A DNA stretch of 64,000 bases from Xenophilus sp. Marseille-Q4582 (GCF_916700565.1 NZ_CAKAKO010000003.1:806001-870000), one strand, 5' to 3'; numbered from the stretch's first letter, positions 1 through 9,535 are shown. Numbers and translations: made by a program. The notes: generated from the letters alone by a model not told the origin.

Positions 1-437
1 ACGCGCCCTCGCGCAGCCCGGCCCGCGCCGCGGCGCGCCCCCGCTTCGACGCACCTGCCAAATGGTCGCCACCGCGGCTGCTGGCCCTGCCCGCCTTCGC
101 GGCCCTGCTGGCCTACGCAGCGCTGTTCTGGCGCATGCCGCTCTGGGTGCCCGCGCTGTACGCCGCGCTCAGCCTGCTGACCTTCTTCGTTTATGCCTTC
201 GACAAGTCGGCCGCCATGGCCCAGCGCTGGCGCACGCCGGAAAACAAGCTCCATCTGCTGGCGCTGGTGGGCGGCTGGCCCGGCGCACTGATCGCCCAGC
301 AGTGGCTGCGCCACAAGTCGTCCAAGCCCGGCTTCGTGGCCATGTTCTGGTTCACGGTGCTGCTCAATGTGGGCGCCTTCATCGCCTGGCACACGGGCAT
401 GGTGGGCGATCTGGGCCTGCCCGCCCTGCCCCGCTGA
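1..437 (+). CDS. DUF1294 membrane protein, 5' end outside window
   Basis: The reading frame is open from base 3 and ends with a stop at 435-437, so the start lies upstream. About 144 residues are visible. The first 20 or so are Pro/Arg/Ala-rich and look like a linker. They are followed by two closely spaced hydrophobic stretches, then the Tyr-Ala-x-Asp-Lys and Gly-Gly-Trp-Pro-Gly signatures of DUF1294 and a last hydrophobic helix. In many Proteobacteria this domain is fused behind a cold-shock (nucleic-acid-binding) domain; the linker and the open upstream frame are compatible with that but do not prove it. The function of DUF1294 is unknown. An inner-membrane location is inferred from the helices. 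Confidence 0.8.
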   Translation, partial: APSRSPARAAARPRFDAPAKWSPPRLLALPAFAALLAYAALFWRMPLWVPALYAALSLLTFFVYAFDKSAAMAQRWRTPENKLHLLALVGGWPGALIAQQWLRHKSSKPGFVAMFWFTVLLNVGAFIAWHTGMVGDLGLPALPR

Positions 438-446
438 GCCCGGCCT

Positions 447-950
<504 letters not shown>

Positions 951-987
951 GGGCGCCGATTCTGACGGCACGCGTGCGCCGAGGGAA

Positions 988-1752
988 TCAGAACCAGCGC
1001 GGAACCAGCACCGGCAGCGACGCCGCCAGCAGCACGACGCCCGAAGCCGTGAGCAGCCCCAGCACGATGCGGCGGAAGGCCAGGTCGCTGATGCCGATGT
1101 ACAGCCGCGCGCCCAGCAGCACGGGCACCAGGACGCAGGCAGCGACGATGCCCATCAGCGGCAGCATGCGCAGTGTGACGTTGCCCGTGCCCACATGGAT
1201 CGCGAAGGACACGAGCAGCATGGCCAGGTTGAAGTTCTGGATCACGGCGCGCGCGGCGTCGCGCGGCAGGCCGCGCAGCTGCGCCCACAGCGTGGGCACG
1301 GCGCCCGCGAAGCCGGCCACGCCGGCCATCACGCCGCCCATCAGGCCCGAGACGGCATCGCCCACGCGCGCGCCGCGGCGCACGCGCGGCAGCTTGTCGC
1401 TCAGCAGCATGGCCGGCGCCCAGATGACCAGCAGCAGGCCCAGGCAGAACTTGAACAGCGGCACGTCCAGCCGCGGCAGCAGCCACACGCCCAGCGGCAC
1501 GCCGGCCAGGCCGCCCAGCACGAAGGGCAGCAGCAGCGCCTTGTCGAAGGCGCGGCGCTGCGTGAAGGCGGCGATGAGCTGGCCCAGCAGCGCGCCGAAC
1601 ACGGCCAGCACGGCGGCCAGCATCGGGTCCACCGTCCAGGCCCAGACCGACATGGCCACCAGCCCGAACGCAAAGCCCGACAGGCCCTGCACGAAGCCGG
1701 CCAGGCCCGCGCCGAGCGCGATCAGCAGGTAGAGCGGGAGGCCGCTTGCCAA
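988..1752 (-). CDS. TauE/SafE family sulfite/organosulfur exporter
   Basis: The product (about 254 residues) is highly hydrophobic, with roughly seven to eight membrane helices arranged as two similar halves. Each half contains a Gly-rich stretch of the TauE/SafE kind (Gly-Phe-x-Gly-Leu-Ser-Gly near the N terminus and Met-Ala-Gly-Val-Ala-Gly-Phe-Ala-Gly in the middle). The family exports sulfite, sulfoacetate and related anions across the inner membrane; the substrate here is unknown. The frame opens with TTG at 1752 and has no clear Shine-Dalgarno sequence, so the start is uncertain. It follows the MFS gene by 27 bp on the same strand and is probably cotranscribed with it. Confidence 0.85.
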   Translation of the reverse strand: MASGLPLYLLIALGAGLAGFVQGLSGFAFGLVAMSVWAWTVDPMLAAVLAVFGALLGQLIAAFTQRRAFDKALLLPFVLGGLAGVPLGVWLLPRLDVPLFKFCLGLLLVIWAPAMLLSDKLPRVRRGARVGDAVSGLMGGVMAGVAGFAGAVPTLWAQLRGLPRDAARAVIQNFNLAMLLVSFAIHVGTGNVTLRMLPLMGIVAACVLVPVLLGARLYIGISDLAFRRIVLGLLTASGVVLLAASLPVLVPRWF

Positions 1753-1779
1753 GGCCGGCGAGTTGCGTGCGCCGCCGGA

Positions 1780-3054
1780 TCAGGCCGACGCGGAGGCCGC
1801 CGGCGTCGGCAGCAGCTCGCGCCGCGCGCGGCGCACGTTGAAGGCGCTGGCGATGAGCACGGCCTGCACCACGGCCAGGCCCAGGATCACGGCGCGGTGC
1901 TGGCCGTGGTCCATCAGGCGGCCGAAGACCAGCGGCGCCACGGCCTGGCCGATGTCCAGCCCCGCATACACCACGCCGTACACGCGGCCGCTGGCGTTGG
2001 CCGGCGTGGAGCGCTTGACGATCAGGTCGCGCGACGGCCCGGCGATGCCGGAGGCGAAGCCCATCAGGCCGAAGAGCACGGGCACCACCACGGGCGGGAA
2101 GTCCGCCCACGCCAGCACCAGCGTGATCAGGGCCGCGATGCCGAAGCCGATGCCCACGATGCGCTCGCAGCGCGCCGGGTCCGAGGCCAGGAAGCCGCCC
2201 AGCACCATGCCGGCCGAGTTGGCCACCATGTACACGGTCAGGCAGATGGCGACCAGCGCCACCGGCACCGCATGCAACTGGCCGGCCGCCACGGGTGCGA
2301 AGGTCTGCACCACGCTGATGACCATGGCGTAGAAAAAGAAGAAGCCGAAGCACATCCACACGGCCGGGATGCGCAGGAAGCCGAACTCGCCGCCTGCGGC
2401 CGCCGCCGCGGCGCTGCCCGGCGCGGCCGGCTTGCGGGCCGCCTTCACGTCCAGCGCCAGCGCCTCGCGGTACACCCACACCAGGGCCAGCACGGCGAAG
2501 GCCACGGCGCCGGCCGCCGCCAGCGCGATGCGCCACGAGAAGGCCATGGCCAGCGGCACCACGAAGGCCGGCGCCAGCGCCCAGCCCAGGCTGCCCGTGA
2601 TGCCGTGCACGCTGTAGGCATGGCCCAGGCGCGTGGACGCGACCTTGCGGTTGAACAGCGTGTAGTCGGCCGGGTGGAACACGCCGTTGCCGATGCCGCC
2701 GATCACGGCGCTCGCCATCAGCACCCAGTAGTTGGGCGACAGCGCATAGCCCACGCCGGCCAGGCCCAGGAAGCCCAGGCCCGCGAACAGCACCGGGCGC
2801 GGCCCCATGCGGTCGACCACGAAGCCCGACGCCGCCTGCACGATGCACGAGACGACGAAGAACACCGTGAGCACCGCGCCCAGCTGCGTGTACGAGACGC
2901 CGAAATCGTCCTTGAGCCAGGGGAACAGCGGCGCCAGCAACAGCTGGCTGAAATGGCTGACGGCATGGGCGATGCCCACCAGGCCGATGAGGCGGGCGTC
3001 GCTGCCCAGGCTGGGCGGCGGGGCGGACGGTTGCGGGGAAGCAAGGGTGGACAT
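1780..3054 (-). CDS. MFS transporter
   Basis: This 424-residue protein has about twelve hydrophobic segments in two bundles of six. A major-facilitator loop motif (Asp-Arg-Met-Gly-Pro-Arg-Pro) lies between helices 2 and 3, and a hydrophilic central loop rich in Ala and Gly is present at about residues 205-225. MFS carriers move small solutes by proton coupling. The overall look (Val-Gly-Ile-Ala-His-Ala-Val-Ser-His-Phe early in the chain) fits the fosmidomycin-resistance-like/NarK-like subgroup, but the substrate cannot be assigned. Transcription diverges from an AraC-type regulator 82 bp away, the usual arrangement for a regulator and its target. The TauE/SafE gene follows. Confidence 0.9.
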   Translation of the reverse strand: MSTLASPQPSAPPPSLGSDARLIGLVGIAHAVSHFSQLLLAPLFPWLKDDFGVSYTQLGAVLTVFFVVSCIVQAASGFVVDRMGPRPVLFAGLGFLGLAGVGYALSPNYWVLMASAVIGGIGNGVFHPADYTLFNRKVASTRLGHAYSVHGITGSLGWALAPAFVVPLAMAFSWRIALAAAGAVAFAVLALVWVYREALALDVKAARKPAAPGSAAAAAAGGEFGFLRIPAVWMCFGFFFFYAMVISVVQTFAPVAAGQLHAVPVALVAICLTVYMVANSAGMVLGGFLASDPARCERIVGIGFGIAALITLVLAWADFPPVVVPVLFGLMGFASGIAGPSRDLIVKRSTPANASGRVYGVVYAGLDIGQAVAPLVFGRLMDHGQHRAVILGLAVVQAVLIASAFNVRRARRELLPTPAASASA

Positions 3055-3136
3055 GGCGGCGGCGACGAAGAAGCAAGAACAGAGGCAGAGCCGATGCTAG
3101 GCGGCCCGAACGCGGCAGAATGCCGATACAGAGACA

Positions 3137-4006
3137 ATGTTTGTCGAAACCATGCCAAGCCTTGCCCGCGCCCCCCGTTTTGCCGCCGCGCCGCCGCCGG
3201 CCGTGACGCACAGCGTAGGGCCGCTCACGCCGCACCTGTACGTGCCCGACGCGGTGCGGCCGCTGCGCGCCAAGGAGCATTTCCTGTCGGGCGACACGCA
3301 GGTCGAACTGCATGCCCATCCCTGGCCGCAACTGACCTTCTCCACACGCGGCGTGATCCGCCTGAGCACCGCCGACGGCACCTGGATCGTGCCGCCTTCG
3401 CGCGCCCTGTGGGTGCCGGCCGACGTGCCGCACAGCACCACCCTGGTCGAAGACGCGGAGCTGCGCACCGTCTACCTGCACCGCTGGCTGGGCCCGGACT
3501 GGACGCGCTGCGAGGTGCTGGAAATCAGCCCGCTGCTGCGCGCGCTGATGCTGTCGCTGGACACCACGCCCGACGGCCGCCCGCCGGCCGACCCCGAGGC
3601 GGCGCAGCGCGAGCGCTGGATCGCGCCGCTGCTGGTCAACGAGCTGGAGCGCGCGACGCAGATCCGCGTGGACGTGCCGCTGCCGCAGGACAAGCGCCTG
3701 CGCCAGCTGTGCGAGGCCATGCTCAACAACCCGGCCGACCGCGCCACGCTGGCCGAGCGGGCCGCCGCCATCGGCGCCAGCGAGCGCACCGTGGCGCGGC
3801 TGTTTCGCAGCCACATGGGCATGAGCTGGCAGCAATGGCGCCAGCAGGCCGTGCTGGCCCATGCCCTGCCGCTGCTGGCGCGCGGCATGGCCGTGAGCCA
3901 GGTCGCATCCGCCAGCGGCTACGCCACCGACAGCGCCTTCTGCGCGATGTTCAAGCAGGCCACGGGCAAGTCGCCCACGGCCTTCCAGCCGCGGCGCGGG
4001 CGCTGA
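3137..4006 (+). CDS. AraC family transcriptional regulator
   Basis: This 289-residue protein has an N-terminal cupin-like sensing domain (His-Pro-Trp-Pro-Gln-Leu at about 57-62, Trp-Val-Pro-Ala-Asp-Val-Pro-His at about 95-102) and a C-terminal pair of helix-turn-helix units (about 195-285), ending with the typical Gly-Tyr-Ala-Thr-Asp-Ser-Ala-Phe and Gly-Lys-Ser-Pro-Thr-Ala-Phe-Gln. This is the AraC/XylS layout of a ligand-responsive activator. It is divergent from the MFS gene and most likely controls it. A second ATG lies 15 bp downstream at 3152. The first ATG sits inside a short inverted repeat (3133-3145) that could be an autoregulatory site. The A of its stop codon is the first base of the palindromic repeat at 4006. 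Confidence 0.9.
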   Translation: MFVETMPSLARAPRFAAAPPPAVTHSVGPLTPHLYVPDAVRPLRAKEHFLSGDTQVELHAHPWPQLTFSTRGVIRLSTADGTWIVPPSRALWVPADVPHSTTLVEDAELRTVYLHRWLGPDWTRCEVLEISPLLRALMLSLDTTPDGRPPADPEAAQRERWIAPLLVNELERATQIRVDVPLPQDKRLRQLCEAMLNNPADRATLAERAAAIGASERTVARLFRSHMGMSWQQWRQQAVLAHALPLLARGMAVSQVASASGYATDSAFCAMFKQATGKSPTAFQPRRGR

Positions 4007-4166
4007 GAGCTTGAGAGTCTTTCGCCCATGCCCGCCCTGCACGCCAAAACACCCCGGCTCTTCGTTGCAAATGCTCGCCATAGCCCGAGCTATGGCTGCG
4101 CTTTGCGCCTCGATCCGGGGCGTTCTGACGCGCCTTTCGGGCACGGCCAAAAAACTCTCAAGCTCT
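4006..4166. repeat. 161-bp imperfect palindrome, MITE/REP-like
   Basis: The outer 13 bp (agagcttgagagt, 4006-4018) are repeated exactly in inverted orientation at 4154-4166. Comparing the two arms base by base shows symmetry along nearly the whole length, about 79 and 78 bases meeting at a four-base loop inside ccatagc-ccga-gctatgg (4079-4096). The whole unit could therefore form one very long hairpin in RNA or a cruciform in DNA. It contains no coding frame of note. Such elements usually occur in many copies and are moved by a transposase encoded elsewhere; that is inferred, because only one copy is in this window. Confidence 0.75.
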
Positions 4167-4334
4167 GAGCGGCCCCGCGCCGCGCCCCTACAGCCCAATC
4201 AGGCGGCGCCTACGGGCCGGGCGGCGCCTGCCTGCGCACACTCTCGCTGCGGCGGGCGGGGCGGATGAAGTGCGCCCGCCCGGTGGCCGCGCGCTTCGCT
4301 GCGTGCGGTCGTGGGCCGTCCGACAACCTTCGCC
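4167..4334. other. intergenic, nothing recognised
   Basis: This GC-rich stretch lies between the palindromic element and the YetF-like gene. It must contain that gene's promoter, but no sigma-70 boxes stand out and no terminator or small gene was seen. Confidence 0.5.
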
Positions 4335-4805
4335 ATGTTGAACCTCGAAGTCGATGCCTGGGAGCTGCTGCTGCGTGCGGCGGCCGTGTACGGGGTGCTG
4401 CTGCTGATGATGCGCCTGACCGGCAAGCGCACCGTGGGCCAGTTCACGCCTTTCGACCTGCTGGTCGTGATGCTGGTGAGCGAAGCCGCCGGGCCGTCGA
4501 TGACGGGGTCGGACCAGTCGCTGCTGGGCGGCCTGCTGGTGTGCCTGGTGCTGATCGCGCTCAACACGCTGGTGGGCGCGGTCACGGCGCGCAGCCGCAC
4601 GGCCGAACGCCTGCTCGAGGGCGAGGCGGTGCTGCTGGGGCGCGACGGCGCCATCTTCGACAAGGTGCGCCAGAAGCACCGCGTGGCCCGCAACGACATC
4701 GAGCAGGCCCTGCGCGAGGCAGATTGCGACCTGGAGGAGCTGCGCTACGCCTTCCTGGAGGCCGACGGACGCATCAGCGTGCAGAAGAAGCGCCGCGAAG
4801 GCTGA
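4335..4805 (+). CDS. DUF421/YetF-like membrane protein
   Basis: The product is about 156 residues long. Three N-terminal hydrophobic helices carry the family hallmark Arg-Leu-x-Gly-Lys-Arg-x-x-Gly-Gln-Phe-x-x-Phe-Asp (about 27-41). A soluble C-terminal region follows with Leu-Leu-Glu-Gly-Glu and a mixed alpha/beta segment ending Asp-Gly-x-Ile-Ser-Val. This matches DUF421/YetF proteins of Bacillus and others; their role is poorly known and has been linked to spore coat or envelope functions in Firmicutes. The ATG at 4335 begins at the conserved start of helix 1; an upstream start at 4311 is less likely. It stands alone ahead of the SulP gene. Confidence 0.85.
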   Translation: MLNLEVDAWELLLRAAAVYGVLLLMMRLTGKRTVGQFTPFDLLVVMLVSEAAGPSMTGSDQSLLGGLLVCLVLIALNTLVGAVTARSRTAERLLEGEAVLLGRDGAIFDKVRQKHRVARNDIEQALREADCDLEELRYAFLEADGRISVQKKRREG

Positions 4806-4908
4806 AGCCGCGGCCCCGCCGGCGCGCGTGTGCGGGCGCGTCGGCCACAATGCGGGCCTGTGCCTTCCCTGGTGCCCGCCGCTGCCGCGCGCACCGCCCA
4901 TCCTGCGC

Positions 4909-6642
4909 ATGCCCGGCTCCGCCCCTTCTTCCGCTTCGCCTGCTTCCACCCGCGCCCGCCTCACCCGCTGGCTGCCCTTCCTGGCCTGGCCCCGCCCCGA
5001 CCGCCCGCTGCTGGTCAACGAAGCCATCGCCGGCATCACGGTGGCGCTGATGGTCATCCCGCAGGGCGTGGCCTATGCGGCACTGGCGGGCATGCCGTTG
5101 ATCACGGGCATCTACGCGGCCCTGTTCCCGGCGCTGATCGCCGTCATGTTCAGCGCCTCGGCGCGGCTGTCGGTGGGGCCGACGGCGCTGACCAGCGTGC
5201 TGGTGGGCGCCTCGCTCGCGCCGCTGGCGGTGCCGGGCAGCCGCGAATGGGTGTCGCTGGCGGTGTGGCTCACGCTGCTGTCCGGCGCCATGCAGGTGCT
5301 GCTGGGCGCGGCGCGTTTCGGCTGGGTGCTGCGGCTGGTCAATTCACCGGTGCTGATGGGCTTCACCCAGGGCGCGGCGGTGCTGATCACGCTGTCGCAG
5401 TTGCCGGCGCTGCTGGGCTTCACGGGCCGCAGTTTCGGCCAGCTGCTGCAGGGGCCGCCGCCGGACTTCGTCGCCATCGCCTTCGGGCTGGGCAGCATGG
5501 CGGTGCTGTGGCTGGGCAAGCGCTTTTCGCCGCGGCTGCCCACCACCATGCTGCTGGTGGGCGCCGCGGCGCTGATCAGCGGCACGCTGGGCTATGCGCT
5601 GCGCGGTGGCGCGGTAATCGGCGCCCTGCCCTCGGGCCTGCCCGCGCTCTACTGGCCCACGCTGCCGGCCTGGAACGAACTGGGGGCGCTGCTGCTGCCG
5701 GCCTTCCTGATCACGCTGGTGAGCTTTCTGGAAACCGCCTCCAGCGCCAAGGTGGACAACGGCCGCGCCGGCACGCTGTGGAACGAGAACCAGGACCTGA
5801 TCGGCCAGGGTCTGGGCAAGATCGCCTCCGGGCTCACGGGCTCCTTCCCGACCAGCTCTTCCTTCTCGCGCTCGGCCATCACGCTGTACGCGGGCGCCAA
5901 GACGCAGTGGTCCACCCTGTTCAGCGTGGCGGTGGTGGCGGCGGCGCTGCTGTGGGCCATGCCGCTGCTCTACCACGTGCCGCAGGCGGTGCTGGCGGCC
6001 ATCGTGGCCACGGCCACGCTGGGCCTGCTCAAGCCTTCGGCCTTCGTGGCGCTGTGGCGCGTCTCGCGCATCGAGGCGGGCATCGCCTTCGCGACCTTCG
6101 TGCTCACCATCGCCACCGCGCCGGCCATCTACTGGGGCGTGCTGGGCGGGCTGCTGGCGGCCCTGGCGCACTACATGTACCGCCACCTGCATCCGCGCAT
6201 CATCGAGGTGGGCCAGCATCCCGACGGCAGCCTGCGCGACCGCCACCTGCTGCAGCTGCCGCTGCTGGCGCCGGGCCTGTACGCACTGCGGCTGGACGCG
6301 GACCTGGACTTCGCCTCAGCCAGCGAGATCGAACGCGCCGTGACCGTGGCGCTGACCGAGCGCCCAGGCCTGACGGACGTGTGCCTGTTCGCGCAGCCCA
6401 TCAACCGCGTGGACCTGACGGGGGCCGAGGCCTTCGGCAACATCCGCCGGCAGCTCGAAGGCCGCGGCGTGCGCCTGCACCTGAGCGGGCTGAAGCTGCC
6501 GGCGCTGCAGGTGCTGGAACGCGCGGGGCTGCTCGCGCCCGGCCCGCTGCTGTTCACCTACCGCACCGATGCGGAAGCACTGGCGGCGCTGCGGGCGGGC
6601 GCTGCGGAGGGGGCGCCGGCATCCGGGCGCCGTCCCGAATGA
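4909..6642 (+). CDS. SulP family inorganic anion transporter
   Basis: This protein is about 577 residues long with a Sulfate_transp membrane domain (residues about 30-410, ten or more helices). It includes the Pro-Gln-Gly-Val-Ala-Tyr-Ala-x-Leu-Ala-Gly signature near residue 50 and Phe-Pro-Thr-Ser-Ser-Ser-Phe-Ser-Arg-Ser-Ala near 320. A cytoplasmic STAS domain follows (about 440-550). SulP carriers take up sulfate, bicarbonate or dicarboxylates coupled to ions; the substrate is not predictable here. The ATG at 4909 places the first helix at the usual distance; an in-frame start 27 codons upstream is possible. A chromate transporter gene follows after about 50 bp, which hints at, but does not establish, a role in oxyanion transport. 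Confidence 0.9.
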   Translation: MPGSAPSSASPASTRARLTRWLPFLAWPRPDRPLLVNEAIAGITVALMVIPQGVAYAALAGMPLITGIYAALFPALIAVMFSASARLSVGPTALTSVLVGASLAPLAVPGSREWVSLAVWLTLLSGAMQVLLGAARFGWVLRLVNSPVLMGFTQGAAVLITLSQLPALLGFTGRSFGQLLQGPPPDFVAIAFGLGSMAVLWLGKRFSPRLPTTMLLVGAAALISGTLGYALRGGAVIGALPSGLPALYWPTLPAWNELGALLLPAFLITLVSFLETASSAKVDNGRAGTLWNENQDLIGQGLGKIASGLTGSFPTSSSFSRSAITLYAGAKTQWSTLFSVAVVAAALLWAMPLLYHVPQAVLAAIVATATLGLLKPSAFVALWRVSRIEAGIAFATFVLTIATAPAIYWGVLGGLLAALAHYMYRHLHPRIIEVGQHPDGSLRDRHLLQLPLLAPGLYALRLDADLDFASASEIERAVTVALTERPGLTDVCLFAQPINRVDLTGAEAFGNIRRQLEGRGVRLHLSGLKLPALQVLERAGLLAPGPLLFTYRTDAEALAALRAGAAEGAPASGRRPE

Positions 6643-6693
6643 CCCGCGCCTGACAACGCCGCTGGCACGGCCTTGCGGTCCAATCGCTGCCCC

Positions 6694-7917
6694 ATGGAAC
6701 CCGCTGATACCGCCGCCGCGCCGCGCACGGCGCCGGCGCGCATCGCCGAAGTCTTCGTCGCCTTCCTCGCGCTGGGCCTGAGCAGCTTCGGCGGGCCGAT
6801 CGCGCACCTGGGCTACTTCCGCACCGCCTTCGTCGAGCGGCGCCGCTGGCTCGACGAAGCCGCCTATGCCGAACTGGTGGCGCTGTGCCAGTTCCTGCCC
6901 GGGCCCACGAGCAGCCAGGTCGGTTTTGCGCTGGGCCTGGCGCGCGCGGGGTGGGGCGGCGCGCTGGCGGCCTGGGCCGGCTTCACGCTGCCCTCGGCCG
7001 CCCTGCTGATCGGGCTGGCGCTGGGGCTCGCGCAGCACGCGCACTGGCTGGAATCGGGCGCCGTGCACGGGCTCAAGGTGGCGGCCGTGGCGGTGGTGGC
7101 GCAGGCGGTCTGGCAGATGGGCCGCGGCCTGTGCCCCGATGGGGCGCGCCGGCTGCTGGCGGGGGGCGCGGCGGCGCTGGCGCTCGCGCTGCCGGGGCTC
7201 ACGGGGCAGTTGCTGGCGATCGGGCTGGCCGCGCTGGTCGGCGCCGCCGCACTGCGGCATCTGCCGCAGCCGGCTTCGTCGTCGCGCGCGCTGCCGCTGC
7301 AGGTCTCGGCGCGCGCCGGGCGCGGGGCACTGGCGCTGTTCCTGCTGCTTCTGCTGGGCCTGCCGCTGCTGGCGGCCACGCAGGGGCCGGGCCTGTGGCC
7401 CCTGCTCGACGGCGTCTACCGCGCCGGCGCACTGGTCTTCGGCGGCGGCCACGTGGTGCTGCCGCTGCTGCAGGGCGCCACCGTGGGCGCGGGCCATCTG
7501 AGCGAGGCCCAGTTCCTGGCCGGCTACGGGGCGGCGCAGGCCGTGCCCGGGCCGCTGTTCAGCGTGGCGGCCTACCTGGGCGCGGCCATGCAGGCACCGG
7601 TGAGCGGCGCGCTCGGCGGGCTGCTGCTGATGGCGCTGCTCTTCGCGCCGGGCCTGCTGCTGCTCGTGGCCGCCCTGCCCTTCTGGGCGCGGCTGCGCGG
7701 CCGGGCCGGCGCACGCGCGGCGCTCGCCGGCGTGAACGCGGCCGTCACGGGCCTGCTGGCTGCGGCGCTGTACCGGCCCCTGTGGACCACGGCCATCCAT
7801 GGCCCGGCCGATGCCGCGCTGGCCGCTGCGGCGCTCGCCCTGCTGCTGTGGGGGCGTGCCTCACCGCTGCCCGTGGTGCTGCTGGCCGCGGCCGCGGGCG
7901 CGGCGCTGGCCCGCTGA
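6694..7917 (+). CDS. chrA: chromate efflux transporter ChrA
   Basis: This 407-residue protein contains two tandem Chromate_transp domains, the bidomain form. The first begins with Ser-Ser-Phe-Gly-Gly-Pro-Ile-Ala-His (about residues 29-37) and Phe-Leu-Pro-Gly-Pro-Thr-Ser-Ser-Gln (about 67-75). The second repeats the pattern as Val-Phe-Gly-Gly-Gly-His-Val-Val-Leu-Pro-Leu and Ala-Val-Pro-Gly-Pro-Leu-Phe. Known ChrA proteins expel chromate from the cytoplasm using the proton-motive force. No chrB or other chromate regulator is nearby, so inducibility cannot be judged. The ATG at 6694 is 52 bases after the SulP stop, so the two genes may be cotranscribed. Confidence 0.9.
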   Translation: MEPADTAAAPRTAPARIAEVFVAFLALGLSSFGGPIAHLGYFRTAFVERRRWLDEAAYAELVALCQFLPGPTSSQVGFALGLARAGWGGALAAWAGFTLPSAALLIGLALGLAQHAHWLESGAVHGLKVAAVAVVAQAVWQMGRGLCPDGARRLLAGGAAALALALPGLTGQLLAIGLAALVGAAALRHLPQPASSSRALPLQVSARAGRGALALFLLLLLGLPLLAATQGPGLWPLLDGVYRAGALVFGGGHVVLPLLQGATVGAGHLSEAQFLAGYGAAQAVPGPLFSVAAYLGAAMQAPVSGALGGLLLMALLFAPGLLLLVAALPFWARLRGRAGARAALAGVNAAVTGLLAAALYRPLWTTAIHGPADAALAAAALALLLWGRASPLPVVLLAAAAGAALAR

Positions 7918-7950
7918 CCTTCTTCGCCCCGCTCTTCGCATCTTCCGCCG

Positions 7951-9456
7951 ATGTTCATCGCCATCCCGCTCGAAACCAAGCCCAGCTGGCGTTCGCCGCC
8001 GTGGATGACGGTGCTGATCATGCTGGTCAACTGCTGGGTGTTCTGGGCCTGGCAGCAGCCCGAAGAAGCCGCCGTGGAACGCGCCGCCGCGCAGTACGCG
8101 GCCACGCCGCTGCCGGCCCTGGAGCTGCCGCGCTTCGTGGCGCACCTGCAGCGCCAGGCCGCGCAGCAGCCGCAGGACGAACGCGCGCGCCTGAGGGCCG
8201 CGCATGCGGCCGGCCTGCTGCGCCAGCAGCAGGAGGCCGCGCTGTACCGGCTGATGTGGAACGAGCGGCACTTCCGCCGGCAGCTGCTGGCCGGCGAAGT
8301 GATCCGCCCCGGCGACCCCGCGCATGAGGCCTGGCAAGCCGAGCGCGCCGCCTTCACGCCGCGCGAGCCAAAGCGTTTCACCGAACGCTGGGCCATGAGC
8401 TACGAGGCCGGCGCCGGCTGGCAGCCGCTGCAGGCGCTGACCTCCACCTTCCTGCACGGCAGCACCGGGCATCTGCTGGGCAACATGGTCTTCCTCTTTC
8501 TCTTCGGCTTCACGCTGGAGATGGCGCTGGGCGCCTTCACCTACCTGGCCTTCTACCTGCTGTGCGGCACGGCCGCCTCGCTGTTCGCGCTGATGTTCTA
8601 TGCCGGCCTGGGCAGCTACGGCCTGGGCGCCTCGGGCGCGGTAGCGGCGCTGATGGCGATGTACGCCGTGCTCTACCGCATGCGCCGCATCCCCTTCTTC
8701 TACATGCTGTTCTTCTACTTCAACTACGCGCGCTGGCCGGCCCTGGTGATGCTGCCCGTGTGGATGGGCTTCGAGCTGCTGCAGCATTTCGTGGACGGGC
8801 ACCAGGTGGCCTACATGGCGCATCTGGGCGGCCTGATCGCCGGCGCGCTGTGCATGGGTGCCTACATGCGCATGCGGCACGTGGAAGCGCCGGTGGACGA
8901 AGCGGCCCAACGCCGCGCGCAGGAGCAGCCGCTGCGCGACGCCATCGCGCGCGCGCAAAAGCACACCGACGCGCTGGACTTCGCCCGCGCCGCGCCGGCC
9001 TGGCGGGCCGCGGCCCAACTCGCGCCGCAAGACCCGCAGGTGCTGCGCGCCTGGTTCGAGAGCGCGCGCCACGAGCCCGCCAGCGAGGACTTCCATGCCG
9101 CCGCGCGCCGCATCTTCAAGCTGCCCGCGCAGGGCGAGGCCGAGCGCCGGCTGCAGCACGCCGCCTGGCGCACCTACCGCCAGCGTGCAAAGCCCGGCCC
9201 GCGCATGAGCGCCGACACGCAGCACGCGCTCGCGCGCGCGTTCATGCGGCTGGCCGAATGGGCCGATGCCGAGGCGCTGTGCCGGTCACTGGCGCGCGCG
9301 CCCGAACATCCGCAGTGGGTGGACACGCTCACGCAGCTGGCCAATGGCCTCGCGCAATCGGGCCACCTGGCCCAGGCCCGCGCCTGGCTGCCCACGCTGC
9401 AGCGCGATGCGCCGCAGGAGGCCGTGACGCGCTGGCTGGCGGCGCAGGCCGCCTGA
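7951..9456 (+). CDS. rhomboid family intramembrane serine protease with helical-repeat tail
   Basis: This 501-residue protein has a first membrane helix at about 18-34 and a soluble insert of about 110 residues. The rhomboid core follows (about 155-310): His-Leu-Leu-Gly-Asn (174-178), the catalytic Gly-Ala-Ser-Gly with Ser228, and the partner His291 in Ala-Tyr-Met-Ala-His-Leu-Gly-Gly. The key residues for intramembrane proteolysis are therefore present. The last 170 or so residues are hydrophilic, alanine-rich and helical, with TPR-like repeats, and probably form a cytoplasmic binding tail. Substrates are unknown. The gene is convergent with an unnamed membrane protein that has a similar tail. 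Confidence 0.9.
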   Translation: MFIAIPLETKPSWRSPPWMTVLIMLVNCWVFWAWQQPEEAAVERAAAQYAATPLPALELPRFVAHLQRQAAQQPQDERARLRAAHAAGLLRQQQEAALYRLMWNERHFRRQLLAGEVIRPGDPAHEAWQAERAAFTPREPKRFTERWAMSYEAGAGWQPLQALTSTFLHGSTGHLLGNMVFLFLFGFTLEMALGAFTYLAFYLLCGTAASLFALMFYAGLGSYGLGASGAVAALMAMYAVLYRMRRIPFFYMLFFYFNYARWPALVMLPVWMGFELLQHFVDGHQVAYMAHLGGLIAGALCMGAYMRMRHVEAPVDEAAQRRAQEQPLRDAIARAQKHTDALDFARAAPAWRAAAQLAPQDPQVLRAWFESARHEPASEDFHAAARRIFKLPAQGEAERRLQHAAWRTYRQRAKPGPRMSADTQHALARAFMRLAEWADAEALCRSLARAPEHPQWVDTLTQLANGLAQSGHLAQARAWLPTLQRDAPQEAVTRWLAAQAA

Positions 9457-9535
9457 GCGGGCAGCGAAGCTTCGGGCGCAGCGCGCCTTCAGGTTCGGCC
9501 AGGAACGCCCTGCCTCTGGCCCGCGGACGGCATGC

